Source: Thermonema lapsum
GTDB taxonomy: Bacteria > Bacteroidota > Bacteroidia > Cytophagales > Thermonemataceae
Direction: 5' to 3'
Length of the DNA: 64,000 bases
Assembly: GCF_011761635.1 (NCBI RefSeq)
Contig: NZ_JAASRN010000002.1
Span: 584,634-648,633 of the forward strand
The position numbers were made by a program, and so were the translations under genes. The notes beneath the pieces are model-generated. The model made no database searches, had not been told where the DNA came from, and saw only the letters and a program-made list of their open reading frames with translations. Shown here piece by piece: positions 54,663 through 64,000 of this stretch (position 1 is the stretch's first letter; every line of letters starts with the position of its first letter).

Positions 54663-54872
54663 TCACAATTCCAGTTTTTGCAGTTTCCCATAGGGGATTT
54701 GCTCTATCAGTTGGCGTAAAGCAGCTTCTTTTCCTACTAAGTTAAGCTTTTCCAAGTCTTTGTCTTTAAGCGGTCGGTCCGCTCGAAAATAAGCCACCAA
54801 AACGAAGTTATCATCCCGTATTTGAACGTAATCCGGAATTTTGGCTTTGCCCTTTACTTTGATAATATACAT
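54663..54872 (-). CDS. Small conserved-like hypothetical protein upstream of ftsE
   Basis: 69 residues from ATG 54872 (MYIIKVKGKAKIPDYVQIRD, then DNFVLVAYFRADRPLKDKDL). It is a compact basic alpha-beta protein, not recognised. It stops 5 bases before the ftsE start, so it is very likely translated. Starting at 54923 would add a region that is not plausible. Confidence 0.65.
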   Translation of the reverse strand: MYIIKVKGKAKIPDYVQIRDDNFVLVAYFRADRPLKDKDLEKLNLVGKEAALRQLIEQIPYGKLQKLEL

Positions 54873-54969
54873 AGGTGTGTACACGAAAAATGCTTTTGAA
54901 GTAAAAATACAAAAATCCCTCAAAACCCAGAAAGGTATTGAGGGAATTCATAGCTTGAAACTTTATGAA

Positions 54970-55623
54970 TTAAGGTCTATAGGCAATCTCCAACACATGG
55001 ATATTGCCCGACACCTCAGCCGTGGTCCCTCTACCATTGCCGGATTGGGGGTCTGAATACACTCTGTCAAAAGTTAATGTAAGTTTAAAAGAAAGCATTT
55101 CTTTGGCGGGGTCGTAAGAAAGCCTCTCGATAGTCACATTTTGTCCTCCTGATAATAAGAAAGCCTCGCCCTGCCAACGCTTAATTTTACCCTGCGTTTT
55201 TATATCGTGAGTTACTGTAAGATAGATGTATTCCACATCATCACGAGTAATGTTCGCCAGTGAACTCCCTTCTATAAACCCCATGTTCATTACCAACTTA
55301 TCAAGAAAATTTGAATTTACTAAATTTAAATATACTTCTGGGGGGTAGCCCTGTCCGGGAGATTTAAATTCAAGGTAAGGTCTTTCGAAATTGTACTTAA
55401 CAACCAATGTATCGGGCGCGGGAGTTCCGCCTACGGGGGTACCGTCAGCGTAATAAGCATCGCGTAGCACTACTTTTACTTCGCCCACATCGAATAAAAA
55501 AGAATTGTTATTCTGTCCATCTTCTGGAATAGGAATACCTGGGTCTCCTTTATCACCTTTGCAGGCAGTAAGCAGTAGCGCCATGAGAGTCAAAGGAGCC
55601 AAAGCATAAAAAAGCCTTTTCAT
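54970..55623 (-). CDS. Hypothetical lipoprotein with KGDKGD start
   Basis: 217 residues. Signal peptide PLTLMALLLTAC with a lipobox LTAC, then KGDKGDPGIPIPEDG, a short collagen-like stretch found on several Bacteroidota lipoproteins. The rest is beta-rich, with PDTLVVKYNFERPYLEFKSPG. No enzyme motif. Separate from metH, which ends 76 bases upstream. Confidence 0.78.
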   Translation of the reverse strand: MKRLFYALAPLTLMALLLTACKGDKGDPGIPIPEDGQNNNSFLFDVGEVKVVLRDAYYADGTPVGGTPAPDTLVVKYNFERPYLEFKSPGQGYPPEVYLNLVNSNFLDKLVMNMGFIEGSSLANITRDDVEYIYLTVTHDIKTQGKIKRWQGEAFLLSGGQNVTIERLSYDPAKEMLSFKLTLTFDRVYSDPQSGNGRGTTAEVSGNIHVLEIAYRP

Positions 55624-55646
55624 GGTTTTAGTAATTTAGGGTTGAA

Positions 55647-55654
55647 CAAAGATA
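55647..55654 (-). promoter_or_regulatory. Predicted -7 element (TATCTTTG) of the 55623 lipoprotein
   Basis: Minus-strand TATCTTTG, 23 bases before ATG 55623. -33 not clear. Confidence 0.45.
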
Positions 55655-55699
55655 AAAGCAGCAAAATTCATGCCTTAAACTTACACGCCTCCCACTTTT

Positions 55700-58600
55700 C
55701 TATTCACTCAGATAAGGACGCAACCATTTTTCCATTTCTTTTAAATTCAATCCTTTACGTTCAGCGTAGTCTTGAAGCTGGTCCACAGCAATCTTACCTA
55801 TTCCAAAATAATGTGCTTGGGGGTGTGCCAAATACCATCCGCTTACCGAAGCAGCAGGATACATGGCATAGCTTTCGGTAAGACGCATGCCCAACTTCAC
55901 CTCTGCATCAAGCAAATCAAAGATTGCTCGTTTCTCTGTATGGTCGGGGCAGGCAGGGTAGCCTGCAGCCGGACGAATGCCTTGATATTTCTCGGCAATG
56001 ATGTCTTCCATAGAAAGATTTTCGTTGGGGGCATATGCCCAAAATTCGCGTCTTATGCGCGCGTGCAATAGCTCAGCGAAAGCTTCCGCCAATCGGTCTG
56101 CCAGTGCTTTAGCCATGATAGCACGGTAATCGTCATGCTGTGCTTCCAGCTGCTGCACCCATTCATCTAAGCCAATGCCGGTAGTTACAGCAAAGCAGCC
56201 GATGTAATCAAGGCGCCCGGTGGATATGGGGGCTACAAAGTCGGCTAAAGATAAATTGGGTAGCCCCTCTGCCTTTTTCTTCTGCTCACGCAACATGTGA
56301 AATACTGTTTTCAAGGGCAAAGGCAAGGGCGTGCCGGCATAAGTAGTTTCACCGGCGGAGGTGCCTTGTGTGTCATACACTACAATATCATCGCCTACTG
56401 CATTGGCAGGCAACAAGGCAAAAGCAGCATGGGCTTTCAGGCGTTTCTGCTGTATGATTTCGTCAAGCATACAGCGAGCATCAAGCAACAGTTTGCGGGC
56501 TTCCTGCCCATAGGTTGCATCTTCCAAGATGGCAGGGTATTTCCCTTTCAACTCCCACGTCCAAAAGAAGGGTGTCCAATCTATATAGGCGGCTATTTCC
56601 TCCAGTGGATAATCCATGAGATAATGCACTCCCAATTTTTTAGGCTCATAGAGGGGTGCCTGTGTCCAATCTATTTTTAAGCGATTGGCACGTGCCGCTT
56701 CTATGGGTAAGAGGTCTTTGGTGTGCTGCTTGCGTTCATATTGCTTGCGAAGCCCCTCATATTCCTGACGTATTTGCTCGACAAAAGACGCTCTTTCTTC
56801 GCTCAACAAAGCACTGACCACAGGCACGCTGCGTCCGGCATCCAACACGTGCACCACAGGGGCGCTGTAATGGGGTGCTATTTTTACAGCGGTGTGTGCC
56901 CGCGAGGTGGTAGCTCCCCCTATGAGCAAGGGCACACACATGCCCTCGCGCTCCAACTCTTTGGCTACATGTACCATCTCATCAAGACTGGGGGTTATCA
57001 AGCCGCTCAGCCCGATGATGTCCACCTTGTGTTTTTTTGCCTCTTCTATGATTTTGTTCGCGGGCACCATAACTCCTAAGTCAATGATTTCGTAGTTGTT
57101 ACATGCCAAGACTACCCCCACGATGTTTTTTCCTATGTCGTGCACATCTCCCTTGACAGTAGCCAGCAGTATTTTACCGGCGGCGCTGCCATTCGGGTTT
57201 TGGCGTTTTTCTGCTTCGAGAAAAGGAATCAAATACGCTACCGATTTTTTCATGACTCGGGCGCTCTTTACCACCTGTGGTAAGAACATTTTGCCTGCCC
57301 CAAACAAATCTCCCACGATGCGCATGCCATCCATCAAAGGACCTTCAATGACCTTTAACGGCGAAACATATTTTTGTCGAGCTTCTTCGGTGTCTGCTTC
57401 GATGTAGTCGGTGATGCCTTTGATTAAAGCGTACTTTAATCGCTCTTCCACGCTTGCCTCGCGCCATGCTTCGGTTTGCTTAGCAGCCTGTGCACCATCA
57501 TTTTTCAAGGTTTCGGCAAAGGCGATGAGGCGTTCGGTGGCGTCGGGGCGGCGATTCCATAAAACGTCCTCCACATGTTCGAGCAGGTCTTTGGGTATTT
57601 CCTCATACACTTCTATCATGCCGGCATTGACAATGCCCATATCCAAGCCCGCACGAATGGCTTTGTATAAAAAAGCCGAATGCATGGCTTCGCGCACACG
57701 GTCGTTGCCACGGAAAGCAAAAGACACATTGCTGATTCCCCCGCTGGTTTTGGCATATGGCAAGTTCTTCTTAATCCACTCCACTGCGCGCACGAAGTCC
57801 ACGGCATAATTGGCGTGCTCGGCAATGCCGGTGCCCACAGTCAATACGTTGGGGTCGAAAATGATGTCTTCGGGGGGGAAGTTCAGACGCTCGGTAAGCA
57901 GACGGTAAGCCCGCTCACAGATTTCTATACGACGCTCGTAGGTGTCGGCTTGTCCCTGCTCATCGAAAGCCATCACTACCACAGCGGCTCCATAACGGCG
58001 TGCCAGTCGAGCACGACGCAAAAATTCTTCTTCTCCGTCTTTTAGCGAGAGCGAATTGACCACCGCTTTTCCTTGCACACATTTCAAACCTGCTTCCAAG
58101 ACGCTCCACTTCGAAGAGTCTATCATCACAGGTACACGAGCAATATCGGGCTCCGAAGCGATGAGATGCAGGAAGTGGGTCATGGCAGCTTCGGCATCGA
58201 GCATGCCTTCGTCCATGTTGATGTCGATGACTTGGGCGCCATTTTCCACCTGCTGACGTGCTATTGCCAATGCCGCTTCATAGTTGCCTTCACAAATCAG
58301 GCGGGCAAATTTGCGGGAACCGGCTACGTTGGTGCGCTCGCCTATGTTCACAAAACCAGTTACCTCGTTGACATAAAGAGGCTCCAAGCCGCTAAGAGCT
58401 GTCAGGTGCTTTTTGGCAGGACGCCGACGCGGCGCATAGCGCTGTGCCAAGTCGGCAATGAGGCGTATATGCTCGGGTGTGGTTCCACAGCACCCCCCAA
58501 TAATGTTGAGCCATCCTTCACGCAGAAAGTCTTCCACCATTTGCCCCATGATTTCGGGCGTATGGTCGTATTTTCCAAAGGCATTGGGCAAGCCCGCATT

Positions 58601-59413
58601 GGGATGTGCAGAAGTAAAGAAAGGCGCCTGCTTGGCAAGCGTTTCCACATAAGGACGCATCAAATCAGCCCCTAAGGCACAATTCAAGCCTATGCTTAGC
58701 AGGGGGTAGTGCGAAAGGGATATCAAAAATGCCTCTACGGTTTGCCCCGAGAGAGTACGTCCGCTGGCATCGGTGATGGTGCCCGAAACCATCACAGGTA
58801 AAGGCGCCTTGCCGGTATCTTCAAAATATTTTTCAATGGCAAAAAGAGCCGCCTTGGCATTCAGGGTATCAAATACCGTTTCTACTAGAAGCAAGTCAAC
58901 TCCACCTTCTACCAACCCACGCACCTGCTCATAGTAGGCATCCACGAGGGTGTCGAAGGTGATGGCTCGATATGCCGGACGGTTCACATCGGGCGAAAGC
59001 GAAGCGGTACGGTTGGTAGGTCCTATAGAACCTGCCACCCAGCGGGGCTTATCGCTAAAACGGGCAGCAACTTCCTTTGCCAAGCGGGCGGCTTCATAGT
59101 TCAGCTCATACACCAGTTCTTGCAAATGGTAGTCGGCTTGCGAGATAGAAGTGCTGTTAAAGGTGTTGGTTTCGATGATGTCGGCACCCGCTTGCAGGTA
59201 CTTCTCATGAATTTCCCGTATAATGTGGGGCTGTGTCAAAGATAAAAGGTCGTTGTTTCCCTTGAGCTCATGGGGAAAGTCACGGAAGCGCTCGCCACGA
59301 TAATCGGCTTCGGTAAGTCCGTAGCGCTGAATCATGGTGCCCATGGCACCGTCCAGCACCAAGATACGCTCTTGCAGTGCTTTTTCAATAGGATGTGCAT
59401 CCATAGCTGTCAT
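55700..59413 (-). CDS. metH: Cobalamin-dependent methionine synthase
   Basis: About 1237 residues, the complete four-module enzyme. Homocysteine domain: [14 protein letters not shown] at the start and the zinc Cys pair [10 protein letters not shown] near 305-315. Folate (pterin) domain: near 350-620 with [15 protein letters not shown]12 module: near 650-890 with [15 protein letters not shown], the cobalt His, and [12 protein letters not shown]. Reactivation domain: near 900-1237 with [19 protein letters not shown] and [11 protein letters not shown]. It makes methionine from homocysteine and methyl-folate and needs B12. ATG 59413 or 59404. Preceded by a SAM-I riboswitch. Confidence 0.97.
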   Translation of the reverse strand: MTAMDAHPIEKALQERILVLDGAMGTMIQRYGLTEADYRGERFRDFPHELKGNNDLLSLTQPHIIREIHEKYLQAGADIIETNTFNSTSISQADYHLQELVYELNYEAARLAKEVAARFSDKPRWVAGSIGPTNRTASLSPDVNRPAYRAITFDTLVDAYYEQVRGLVEGGVDLLLVETVFDTLNAKAALFAIEKYFEDTGKAPLPVMVSGTITDASGRTLSGQTVEAFLISLSHYPLLSIGLNCALGADLMRPYVETLAKQAPFFTSAHPNAGLPNAFGKYDHTPEIMGQMVEDFLREGWLNIIGGCCGTTPEHIRLIADLAQRYAPRRRPAKKHLTALSGLEPLYVNEVTGFVNIGERTNVAGSRKFARLICEGNYEAALAIARQQVENGAQVIDINMDEGMLDAEAAMTHFLHLIASEPDIARVPVMIDSSKWSVLEAGLKCVQGKAVVNSLSLKDGEEEFLRRARLARRYGAAVVVMAFDEQGQADTYERRIEICERAYRLLTERLNFPPEDIIFDPNVLTVGTGIAEHANYAVDFVRAVEWIKKNLPYAKTSGGISNVSFAFRGNDRVREAMHSAFLYKAIRAGLDMGIVNAGMIEVYEEIPKDLLEHVEDVLWNRRPDATERLIAFAETLKNDGAQAAKQTEAWREASVEERLKYALIKGITDYIEADTEEARQKYVSPLKVIEGPLMDGMRIVGDLFGAGKMFLPQVVKSARVMKKSVAYLIPFLEAEKRQNPNGSAAGKILLATVKGDVHDIGKNIVGVVLACNNYEIIDLGVMVPANKIIEEAKKHKVDIIGLSGLITPSLDEMVHVAKELEREGMCVPLLIGGATTSRAHTAVKIAPHYSAPVVHVLDAGRSVPVVSALLSEERASFVEQIRQEYEGLRKQYERKQHTKDLLPIEAARANRLKIDWTQAPLYEPKKLGVHYLMDYPLEEIAAYIDWTPFFWTWELKGKYPAILEDATYGQEARKLLLDARCMLDEIIQQKRLKAHAAFALLPANAVGDDIVVYDTQGTSAGETTYAGTPLPLPLKTVFHMLREQKKKAEGLPNLSLADFVAPISTGRLDYIGCFAVTTGIGLDEWVQQLEAQHDDYRAIMAKALADRLAEAFAELLHARIRREFWAYAPNENLSMEDIIAEKYQGIRPAAGYPACPDHTEKRAIFDLLDAEVKLGMRLTESYAMYPAASVSGWYLAHPQAHYFGIGKIAVDQLQDYAERKGLNLKEMEKWLRPYLSE

Positions 59414-59477
59414 TCTGGTTAAAGTAAAAAACAAACTCTTTTCTGTTCAGCAAGCAGAAACAAGAGAGAATAAAACA

Positions 59478-59514
59478 GACTTATACACAGAAAAATCAGC
59501 GACGGCTCGAAGCT
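59478..59514 (-). promoter_or_regulatory. Putative expression platform of the metH riboswitch
   Basis: Past the riboswitch, AAGTCAGC (59519-59512) can pair with GCTGATTT (59500-59493) as a hairpin, followed by TTTTTC, a likely terminator. The left arm shares AAGTC with the 3' strand of the riboswitch P1. A second segment ATAAGTC (59484-59478) could pair with the P1 5' strand. How the switch acts is therefore not clear. Confidence 0.5.
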
Positions 59515-59628
59515 GACTTATCTTTCCCTCACCAAACGGAAGAGGGTGGGAATTAGCACCTTATGCACGGGCGTGCATGGTTGCTAAGACGTCAACGGCC
59601 CCATTGCCTCGGTCTTTCCGGATAAGTC
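59515..59628 (-). ncRNA. SAM-I (S-box) riboswitch upstream of metH
   Basis: Minus-strand RNA. P1: GACTTATC (59628-59621) with GATAAGTC (59522-59515), 8 perfect pairs. P2: AAGAC/GTCTT with a kink-turn-like CGAGG...GTTGAC and a TGGG loop that can pair with CCCA after TTCC, the S-box pseudoknot. AGCAACC and AAGGTGCTAATTCC are the SAM-I signatures. P3 is ATGCAC/GTGCAT, P4 is CCCTC/GAGGG. It binds S-adenosylmethionine and normally lowers metH expression when SAM is high. Confidence 0.9.
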
Positions 59629-59635
59629 GTTCCAA

Positions 59636-59643
59636 CAAATGTA
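59636..59643 (-). promoter_or_regulatory. Predicted -7 element (TACATTTG) of metH
   Basis: Minus-strand TACATTTG matches TAnnTTTG and ends 7 bases before the riboswitch P1, so the transcript would begin right at the riboswitch. -33 is not clear. Confidence 0.6.
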
Positions 59644-59703
59644 CAGGCTTTTATTGAAAGGTAGAAATTTGAATTGCCTTATTTTTATCAAAAGCCTTCG
59701 AAC

Positions 59704-60531
59704 ATGAGCACTTTATGGAAGTGGCTGCGTGCCTTGAGTCTCGATGTGTGCCTAAGTGCCTGTGCTGTCTTATATGCCTTTGGTTATGAGTCAGGGCAAC
59801 CCCTTAGGCAGTTTCCCCCTTATCTTATATTAGTCATTTCGGTGTGGATACTCTACACCGCCGACCATCTGTGGGATGCTCTGCGCATACAACACTGTGC
59901 CCACACCTTCCGCCATAGGGTGCATCAGCGTTTTTTTAAGCGCTTTGTGCTTGCTGTTGGCATTCTTTTGTTGATAGACATGGGGCTTTTGTGGCAGTGG
60001 GCACCGCTTCCGGTCGTTTACAGCGGCTTATACTTGGGTTTCTTTTCTGCCATACATTTTGCTTTAGAGCTACTGCCCTACCACTGGGTGGACATAAGCA
60101 AAGAACTGCGGGTAGCGCTCATCTATGTAGCAGGTGCCAGCTTGTGGCATTGGGCGCCCCTTGTTCCTTCGGGCTATAGCTCTGGTTTTTGGGTGTTGGG
60201 CATCAGTTTTCTCCTGCTGGCATGGTGCAACTTACTTATCATAGCTGCCTACGAACGACATTCTGACCAACAAGACGGGCAACGGTCTTTGGCACAAAGG
60301 CTCCCTGAGGCGTCATTACGCCGCCTCATCTATGCCCTGCTTGGCTTGGCTGCGGTAATATCGGCAGCCTTATGGCAGCGACTTTTATTGATGCTGGTGC
60401 TTTGGTGCATGAATCTTACGCTATTGGCGGTTTTGCTTTTTCCCTCTTTCTTTGCAAAAAAAGAGCGCTATCGCATTGTCAGCGACAGCGCTTTTCTGTA
60501 TCCTTTACTACTTCTGCCGGCAAGCCTCTAA
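59704..60531 (+). CDS. UbiA-family-like prenyltransferase membrane protein
   Basis: About 275 residues with eight or so membrane helices. Asp-rich helices resemble UbiA: YTADHLWDALR near 52-62 for motif one, and YERHSDQQDGQRS near 188-200 for motif two. Not all Asp residues of the classical NDxxDxxxD are present, so the catalytic state and substrate are uncertain. ATG 59704 is used; a longer start at 59674 is not family-like. It is divergent from metH. Confidence 0.65.
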   Translation: MSTLWKWLRALSLDVCLSACAVLYAFGYESGQPLRQFPPYLILVISVWILYTADHLWDALRIQHCAHTFRHRVHQRFFKRFVLAVGILLLIDMGLLWQWAPLPVVYSGLYLGFFSAIHFALELLPYHWVDISKELRVALIYVAGASLWHWAPLVPSGYSSGFWVLGISFLLLAWCNLLIIAAYERHSDQQDGQRSLAQRLPEASLRRLIYALLGLAAVISAALWQRLLLMLVLWCMNLTLLAVLLFPSFFAKKERYRIVSDSAFLYPLLLLPASL

Positions 60532-60737
60532 AGGTTTTTGATTTGGTCGGGTGCACGGCTCTCAAATAAGCTAATCAGCTCATAGTCGGCAGTCAGCAGT
60601 TTTACACACACTCTTTCAAAGAAAACAGCTCCGTTGAGCATCAAATAAAATTCATATGCCTGTTCAAAACGGCTGAAACGGTGAATAAACAGCGTTTTAC
60701 CTTGGTCTATGGATACCACCTTCACAATAAACTGCAT
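60528..60737 (-). CDS. Small hypothetical protein
   Basis: 69 residues (MQFIVKVVSIDQGKTLFIHR onward). No known family. It follows the YciO-like gene by 12 bases, so it is probably cotranscribed, and ends 4 bases inside the convergent UbiA-like gene. Composition is normal. A real but unassigned gene is likely. Confidence 0.6.
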   Translation of the reverse strand: MQFIVKVVSIDQGKTLFIHRFSRFEQAYEFYLMLNGAVFFERVCVKLLTADYELISLFESRAPDQIKNL

Positions 60738-60749
60738 GCTGTCGGCGAC

Positions 60750-61376
60750 CTATAAGTACATGGAAATATCACCTGCTCCTTCTCTGATTACTTCTATTTC
60801 TCCATTGGAACAATCCACAATGGTAGAGGGGACGTTATTGCCTGCGCCTCCGTCAATCACGATATCGACCAAATGCTTAAAGCGTTCATAGATTTCTTCG
60901 GGGTCAGTAGTGTATTCTATGATTTCATCTTCATCATGAATGGATGAGGTGATGATAGGATTGCCCAGCTGCTGCACTATCATGCGGGGTATGGGATTGT
61001 CCGGCACACGAATGCCCACCGTATTGCGCTTGTAAAGGACGCCATCGGGTGCTTTGCTGTTAGCTGGCAGAATGAAGGTAAAAGGTCCGGGCAAGGCTTT
61101 TTTCATGATTTTAAAAATAGGCGTTTCCACCTTGGCGTACTCGGCAATATGACTCAGGTCATGACAGATAAAAGAGAGACGGGCTTTTTGGGGTTCTACT
61201 CCTTTGATTCTGCACAAACGCTCCACCGCCTGCTTTTTGTGGATGTCGCAACCAATACCATAAACCGTATCGGTAGGATAAATGATTACGCCGCCCTCTT
61301 TCAAGCACTCCACTACCTTCCGTATTTTGCGCTCTTCGGGGTTTTGTGGGTGTATTTTCAACAATTCTGCTGCCAT
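60750..61376 (-). CDS. Sua5/YciO/YrdC-family protein (YciO-like)
   Basis: 208 residues. Seen: [32 protein letters not shown] near 28-59, [11 protein letters not shown] near 95-105, [23 protein letters not shown] near 119-141. The family includes TsaC/Sua5, which make the tRNA t6A intermediate; the segment [14 protein letters not shown] and the SSIHDEDE stretch make it closer to YciO, whose function is uncertain. It precedes a small hypothetical gene. Confidence 0.85.
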   Translation of the reverse strand: MAAELLKIHPQNPEERKIRKVVECLKEGGVIIYPTDTVYGIGCDIHKKQAVERLCRIKGVEPQKARLSFICHDLSHIAEYAKVETPIFKIMKKALPGPFTFILPANSKAPDGVLYKRNTVGIRVPDNPIPRMIVQQLGNPIITSSIHDEDEIIEYTTDPEEIYERFKHLVDIVIDGGAGNNVPSTIVDCSNGEIEVIREGAGDISMYL

Positions 61377-61503
61377 AAGCGTTGTGTTTAAAGTGAATGT
61401 TGGAATTGAGTTGAATCCTTAGATAAGCTAAGGAATTTTGATGTGAAAAACAATGCATGCTGGCGGCTTTTTCCAAAAATAGCTCCCAAATAAACTTTTA
61501 CTC

Positions 61504-63330
61504 TCATAAAGAACACAAAAAGGCGTTCATCTGCAGCACCGCCCACAGTTCATGCGTATAGTCATCGTGCCGGCGAAGGTGCTGTTTCCACAAGGAATGC
61601 ACCTTCGAAAAATTTATGTATTCGTAAACGGGCGCTTGTGCATCTTCGAAGACAAGCCACAAAGAAGCGGTAGCGGTCTGACGCATCCAGTCGCCCAAAG
61701 GAATGCCAAAACCTTCTTTTTTGCGCTTGGCAACCGCTTTCAATTCGGGAGCTAAACGCAGCAAAAGGGCTTTCAATATCCATTTTTTGCCTTTAGAAAG
61801 CAAAACAGACACAGGTAGCTCGCGCAGCCAATGCAAGATGAAAGGCATCAGATAAGGCACTCGCACTTCTACAGCATGACGCCCAGCATAATAGTCTTGT
61901 GAGGCAAGCAACACTTGGGGCAAATAAAAATCACGGTCAAACTGCAGGGCATCCGCTAAGGTGTGCAGCGGCGGCAAATGCTCCGACAAAGGGGAAGGCA
62001 AACGCAACGAAGCCCATTCATAATAAAGGTGCTCGGGTGAGGCATCGGCTAAAGGAAGCAGCCATTTTTTTATTTGACGCACGCGGTCGTGAATAAAAGG
62101 TATTTTAGCCACCCATGGCTTGGCAATTTTAGCCATCTGGCGATACAAGGCAGGATTATTCAACCAATAAAACCACGCCCGATGACGCTCATAGCCGCCC
62201 CACCACTCATCTGCTCCACTACCACTCAACACACAGCGGCTCAAGGCAGCCGTTTGTGCTGCCAATGCATCTATCAAGGCAGTCGCCGGGTCGGCAATAG
62301 GCTGGTCGGCAAGTTGCCAGAAAGTAGGCAGTTGTTCAAGAAAATCATCTCGTTTTATGATTACGGGCTGCCACTCTGCTCGAAAATAGCGCGCTACTTT
62401 TTGAGCATAAACGGCATCCTGAGTAGCCGTGGGCTGTTTCCTACGATTTTCGGGCACAATCGTGAATGCAGGCACCGCCGTTTTGCCTTCTTCGCGCAAA
62501 AGTGCCAGCAGCAGCGAAGAGTCCACTCCACCGCTAAGCCATACCGCCGGATTGCCTACCCTACTTTGCATAACTACTGCCTCCAAGAGCCAAGCATGGG
62601 CAGTTTCTACCATTTGAGTGTCGTTAAGGTGGGGATATGTAAATCGCACAGGATTCCAATCGTCCAGCCGCTCTTTGTGGTGTTCGAGCAGCATTCGAGG
62701 ATGAAGCGGCAAATGCCATACACCCGCCGGTAAGGTTTTGATTTCCCTGAAAAAAGTTTTTCCTACTTCTGGTGCCCGAAAACGCCAATAGTGTTGGATT
62801 TGCTGCGGACAGGGTGTCAAACGGCACAAACCACTTGCCTGAATCGCCTTTATCTCCGAAGCAATGACAAGGTAACGTTCATCTTCATAGTAATAGAGCG
62901 GCTTGATAAGTTGCTCATCGCGCCCCATCAACAAGCGATTGTGCACTTGGTCATAAGCTACCCATGCATACATACCCTCTAAGGTAGGCACTGTTTCTTC
63001 GTGAAGCCGGGCATGCAGGCAACGCCAGAGCAATTCAGTATCGGAAGGCGTATGATGCAGCGAAAAATGCTGGCTCAGCTTGGTGGTATTGTATATTTGT
63101 CCGTTGTAAACCAAGTAAAGAGGATAAGTAGGGTTGCAGACTGGCTGCCGAGGGGCATTTTCATAAAAACTCAAGAGCGTATGCCCCATAAATAGCTGTC
63201 CATGCGTAAGCTTAAGCTTCAGCCAATGAGCATCGTCAGGACCCCGATTTGCCAAGCGGCGAAGCATCTGCCGCATAGGTTGTTCGTCGAGGCGGGCATA
63301 CTTGTCCCATATAACCGCGATACCACACAT
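61504..63330 (-). CDS. asnB: Glutamine-hydrolysing asparagine synthetase
   Basis: 608 residues. N-terminal glutaminase begins at Cys 2 of MCGIAVIWD; the ANRGPDD and VYNGQIYN motifs are present. The synthetase half has the PP-loop WLSGGVDSSLLLAL near 264-277 and SGSGADEWWGGYERH. It makes asparagine, or a related amide in a secondary pathway, since such enzymes are also used for envelope or secondary-product amides. Starts 6 bases after the polX stop, so polX-asnB are cotranscribed. Confidence 0.9.
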   Translation of the reverse strand: MCGIAVIWDKYARLDEQPMRQMLRRLANRGPDDAHWLKLKLTHGQLFMGHTLLSFYENAPRQPVCNPTYPLYLVYNGQIYNTTKLSQHFSLHHTPSDTELLWRCLHARLHEETVPTLEGMYAWVAYDQVHNRLLMGRDEQLIKPLYYYEDERYLVIASEIKAIQASGLCRLTPCPQQIQHYWRFRAPEVGKTFFREIKTLPAGVWHLPLHPRMLLEHHKERLDDWNPVRFTYPHLNDTQMVETAHAWLLEAVVMQSRVGNPAVWLSGGVDSSLLLALLREEGKTAVPAFTIVPENRRKQPTATQDAVYAQKVARYFRAEWQPVIIKRDDFLEQLPTFWQLADQPIADPATALIDALAAQTAALSRCVLSGSGADEWWGGYERHRAWFYWLNNPALYRQMAKIAKPWVAKIPFIHDRVRQIKKWLLPLADASPEHLYYEWASLRLPSPLSEHLPPLHTLADALQFDRDFYLPQVLLASQDYYAGRHAVEVRVPYLMPFILHWLRELPVSVLLSKGKKWILKALLLRLAPELKAVAKRKKEGFGIPLGDWMRQTATASLWLVFEDAQAPVYEYINFSKVHSLWKQHLRRHDDYTHELWAVLQMNAFLCSL

Positions 63331-63336
63331 AAGGGC

Positions 63337-64000
63337 TTATGCCTTTTGTGCAAAAAAGTCTAAAAAATCATGGCAGTTCAAGCAGTTAAGACAAACCTCT
63401 TTCAGCATTCCCCCTTTTCGCGCCAGCTGCAGCCCCCACTCCATGTATTCCAGCTCTTCGCAGCTATGTGCATCAGGCGTAATCAATAACTTTACCCCCT
63501 GCTCCATGGCATAAAAAATCCATTCCCAATCTAAATCTGAACGCGAGGGAGTAGCATTCACTTCTATTGCCACTTTGTGTTCGGCGCATGCCCGCACGAT
63601 GGCTTCCATGTCGAGAGGGTAACCGTCACGGGCAAGCAAAATGCGACCGGTTAGGTGTCCCAAAATATGCACATGAGGGTTGGCAATGGCTTTCAATAGC
63701 CGTTGTGTTGCCTTCTGGCGATTCATAGAAAGCCCCGAATGGATGGAAGCAATTACAAAGTCGAACTGTGCCAAAAAATCGTCGGAGAAATCCAAGCTGC
63801 CATCTGCTAAGATGTCCACCTCGATGCCTTTTAGCAAACGGAAATCCGTGAGTTGTCTGTTGATGCGCTCGATTTCTTGCCATTGTTGGCGCACCCGTTC
63901 TTCACTGAGCCCGTTGGCGTAAAAAGCCGACTGCGAGTGGTCGGTGATACCTAAATATTCATAGCCCAGACGACGGGCATGCTCTGCCATTTCCATTAAG
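63337..64000 (-). CDS. polX: PolX-type DNA polymerase / PHP exonuclease, C-terminal part (cut by window end)
   Basis: Partial: about 220 residues of the C-terminal PHP domain, with the frame open to the window edge. Metal-binding motifs: ITDHSQSAFYANGLSEER near the first quarter, ASIHSGL, LGHLTGR and ITPDAHSCEEL. The pattern GIEVDILADGSLD is typical of PolX. Bacterial PolX fills gaps in base excision repair and its PHP domain is a 3'-5' exonuclease. The polymerase half lies beyond the window. Confidence 0.9.
   Translation of the reverse strand, partial: LMEMAEHARRLGYEYLGITDHSQSAFYANGLSEERVRQQWQEIERINRQLTDFRLLKGIEVDILADGSLDFSDDFLAQFDFVIASIHSGLSMNRQKATQRLLKAIANPHVHILGHLTGRILLARDGYPLDMEAIVRACAEHKVAIEVNATPSRSDLDWEWIFYAMEQGVKLLITPDAHSCEELEYMEWGLQLARKGGMLKEVCLNCLNCHDFLDFFAQKA

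Noticed and set aside
58073-58675. 200-codon frame opposite metH
   Set aside because: Antisense shadow of a fully recognisable methionine synthase.
61416-61434. TCCTTAG/CTAAGGA hairpin as a terminator after asnB
   Set aside because: Seven-base stem without a T-run in either direction.
62074-62733. 219-codon frame opposite asnB
   Set aside because: Antisense shadow; asnB has all motifs.
1-64000. tRNA, rRNA, CRISPR arrays and insertion sequences
   Set aside because: Looked for in the larger gaps; no cloverleaf, repeat-spacer pattern, rRNA sequence or transposase was found by eye.

Overview
This 64 kb window is dense bacterial chromosome from a member of the Bacteroidota, most likely a Cytophagales-type lineage. 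The evidence is a PorP/SprF barrel fused to OmpA, DUF4270 and DUF4159 proteins, a DUF2027-Smr protein, an RpoN-type activator next to lptE, the panC/panD block facing a GT5 - DUF4270 - glmS block, and many TAnnTTTG -7 promoter elements, which is the Bacteroidota consensus. No rRNA, tRNA, CRISPR array, intact insertion sequence, prophage or replication origin was seen. Almost everything is housekeeping or conserved-hypothetical.

Layout. 0-3 kb: end of shikimate kinase, an RsmI-like methylase, a PorP-OmpA fusion, then about 600 bp of non-coding, possibly decayed DNA. 3.4-11 kb: K+-dependent membrane pyrophosphatase, DUF58 protein, sigma-54 activator and lptE, a small barrel protein, and ksgA. 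11.4-14.4 kb: cysH-cysD-cysN sulfate assimilation operon on the minus strand. 14.5-18 kb: DUF3108 protein and predicted aminopeptidase, then recX and an Smr protein. 18-25.3 kb: a plus-strand run with an isolated nuoK-nuoL pair, ribD, pssA, purS, a secreted OB-fold-like protein, a lipoprotein, a rhomboid protease and aspartate kinase. 25.3-29.9 kb: three SGNH-hydrolase paralogues, one with two LysM domains. 29.9-37.7 kb: membrane and TPR proteins behind a biotin carboxylase, then manC-rlmN-radical SAM, then a divergent SDR protein and a GT2-like protein. 37.7-41.9 kb: rpmH (56 aa), rnpA, a ctpA-type protease, a holin-like protein, rsmE and an HD protein. 42-50 kb: DUF4159, and a minus-strand operon (GT5-like, DUF4270, glmS, ridA, hisIE) facing panC-panD-LPG-synthase-TM. 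50-55.6 kb: fumC, three tandem coiled-coil/SPOR-like exported proteins, ftsE and a lipoprotein. 55.7-64 kb: metH under a SAM-I riboswitch, a UbiA-like protein, a YciO-like protein, asnB and the end of polX.

Functional themes. Sulfur and methionine are the best linked: CysDN makes APS, CysH has the cysteine pattern of an APS reductase, and metH lies behind an S-box leader. Cell-envelope genes are frequent (LptE, PorP-OmpA, the SGNH trio, the SPOR-like triplet, GlmS, FtsE, ManC, PssA). The most interesting items are the SPOR-like triplet at 52.0-53.9 kb, the metH riboswitch with an ambiguous expression platform, the SGNH trio, the nuoKL pair separated from the rest of complex I, and the panC/GT5 divergent promoters that share one CAATTG. 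I found no clear new defence or mobile system.
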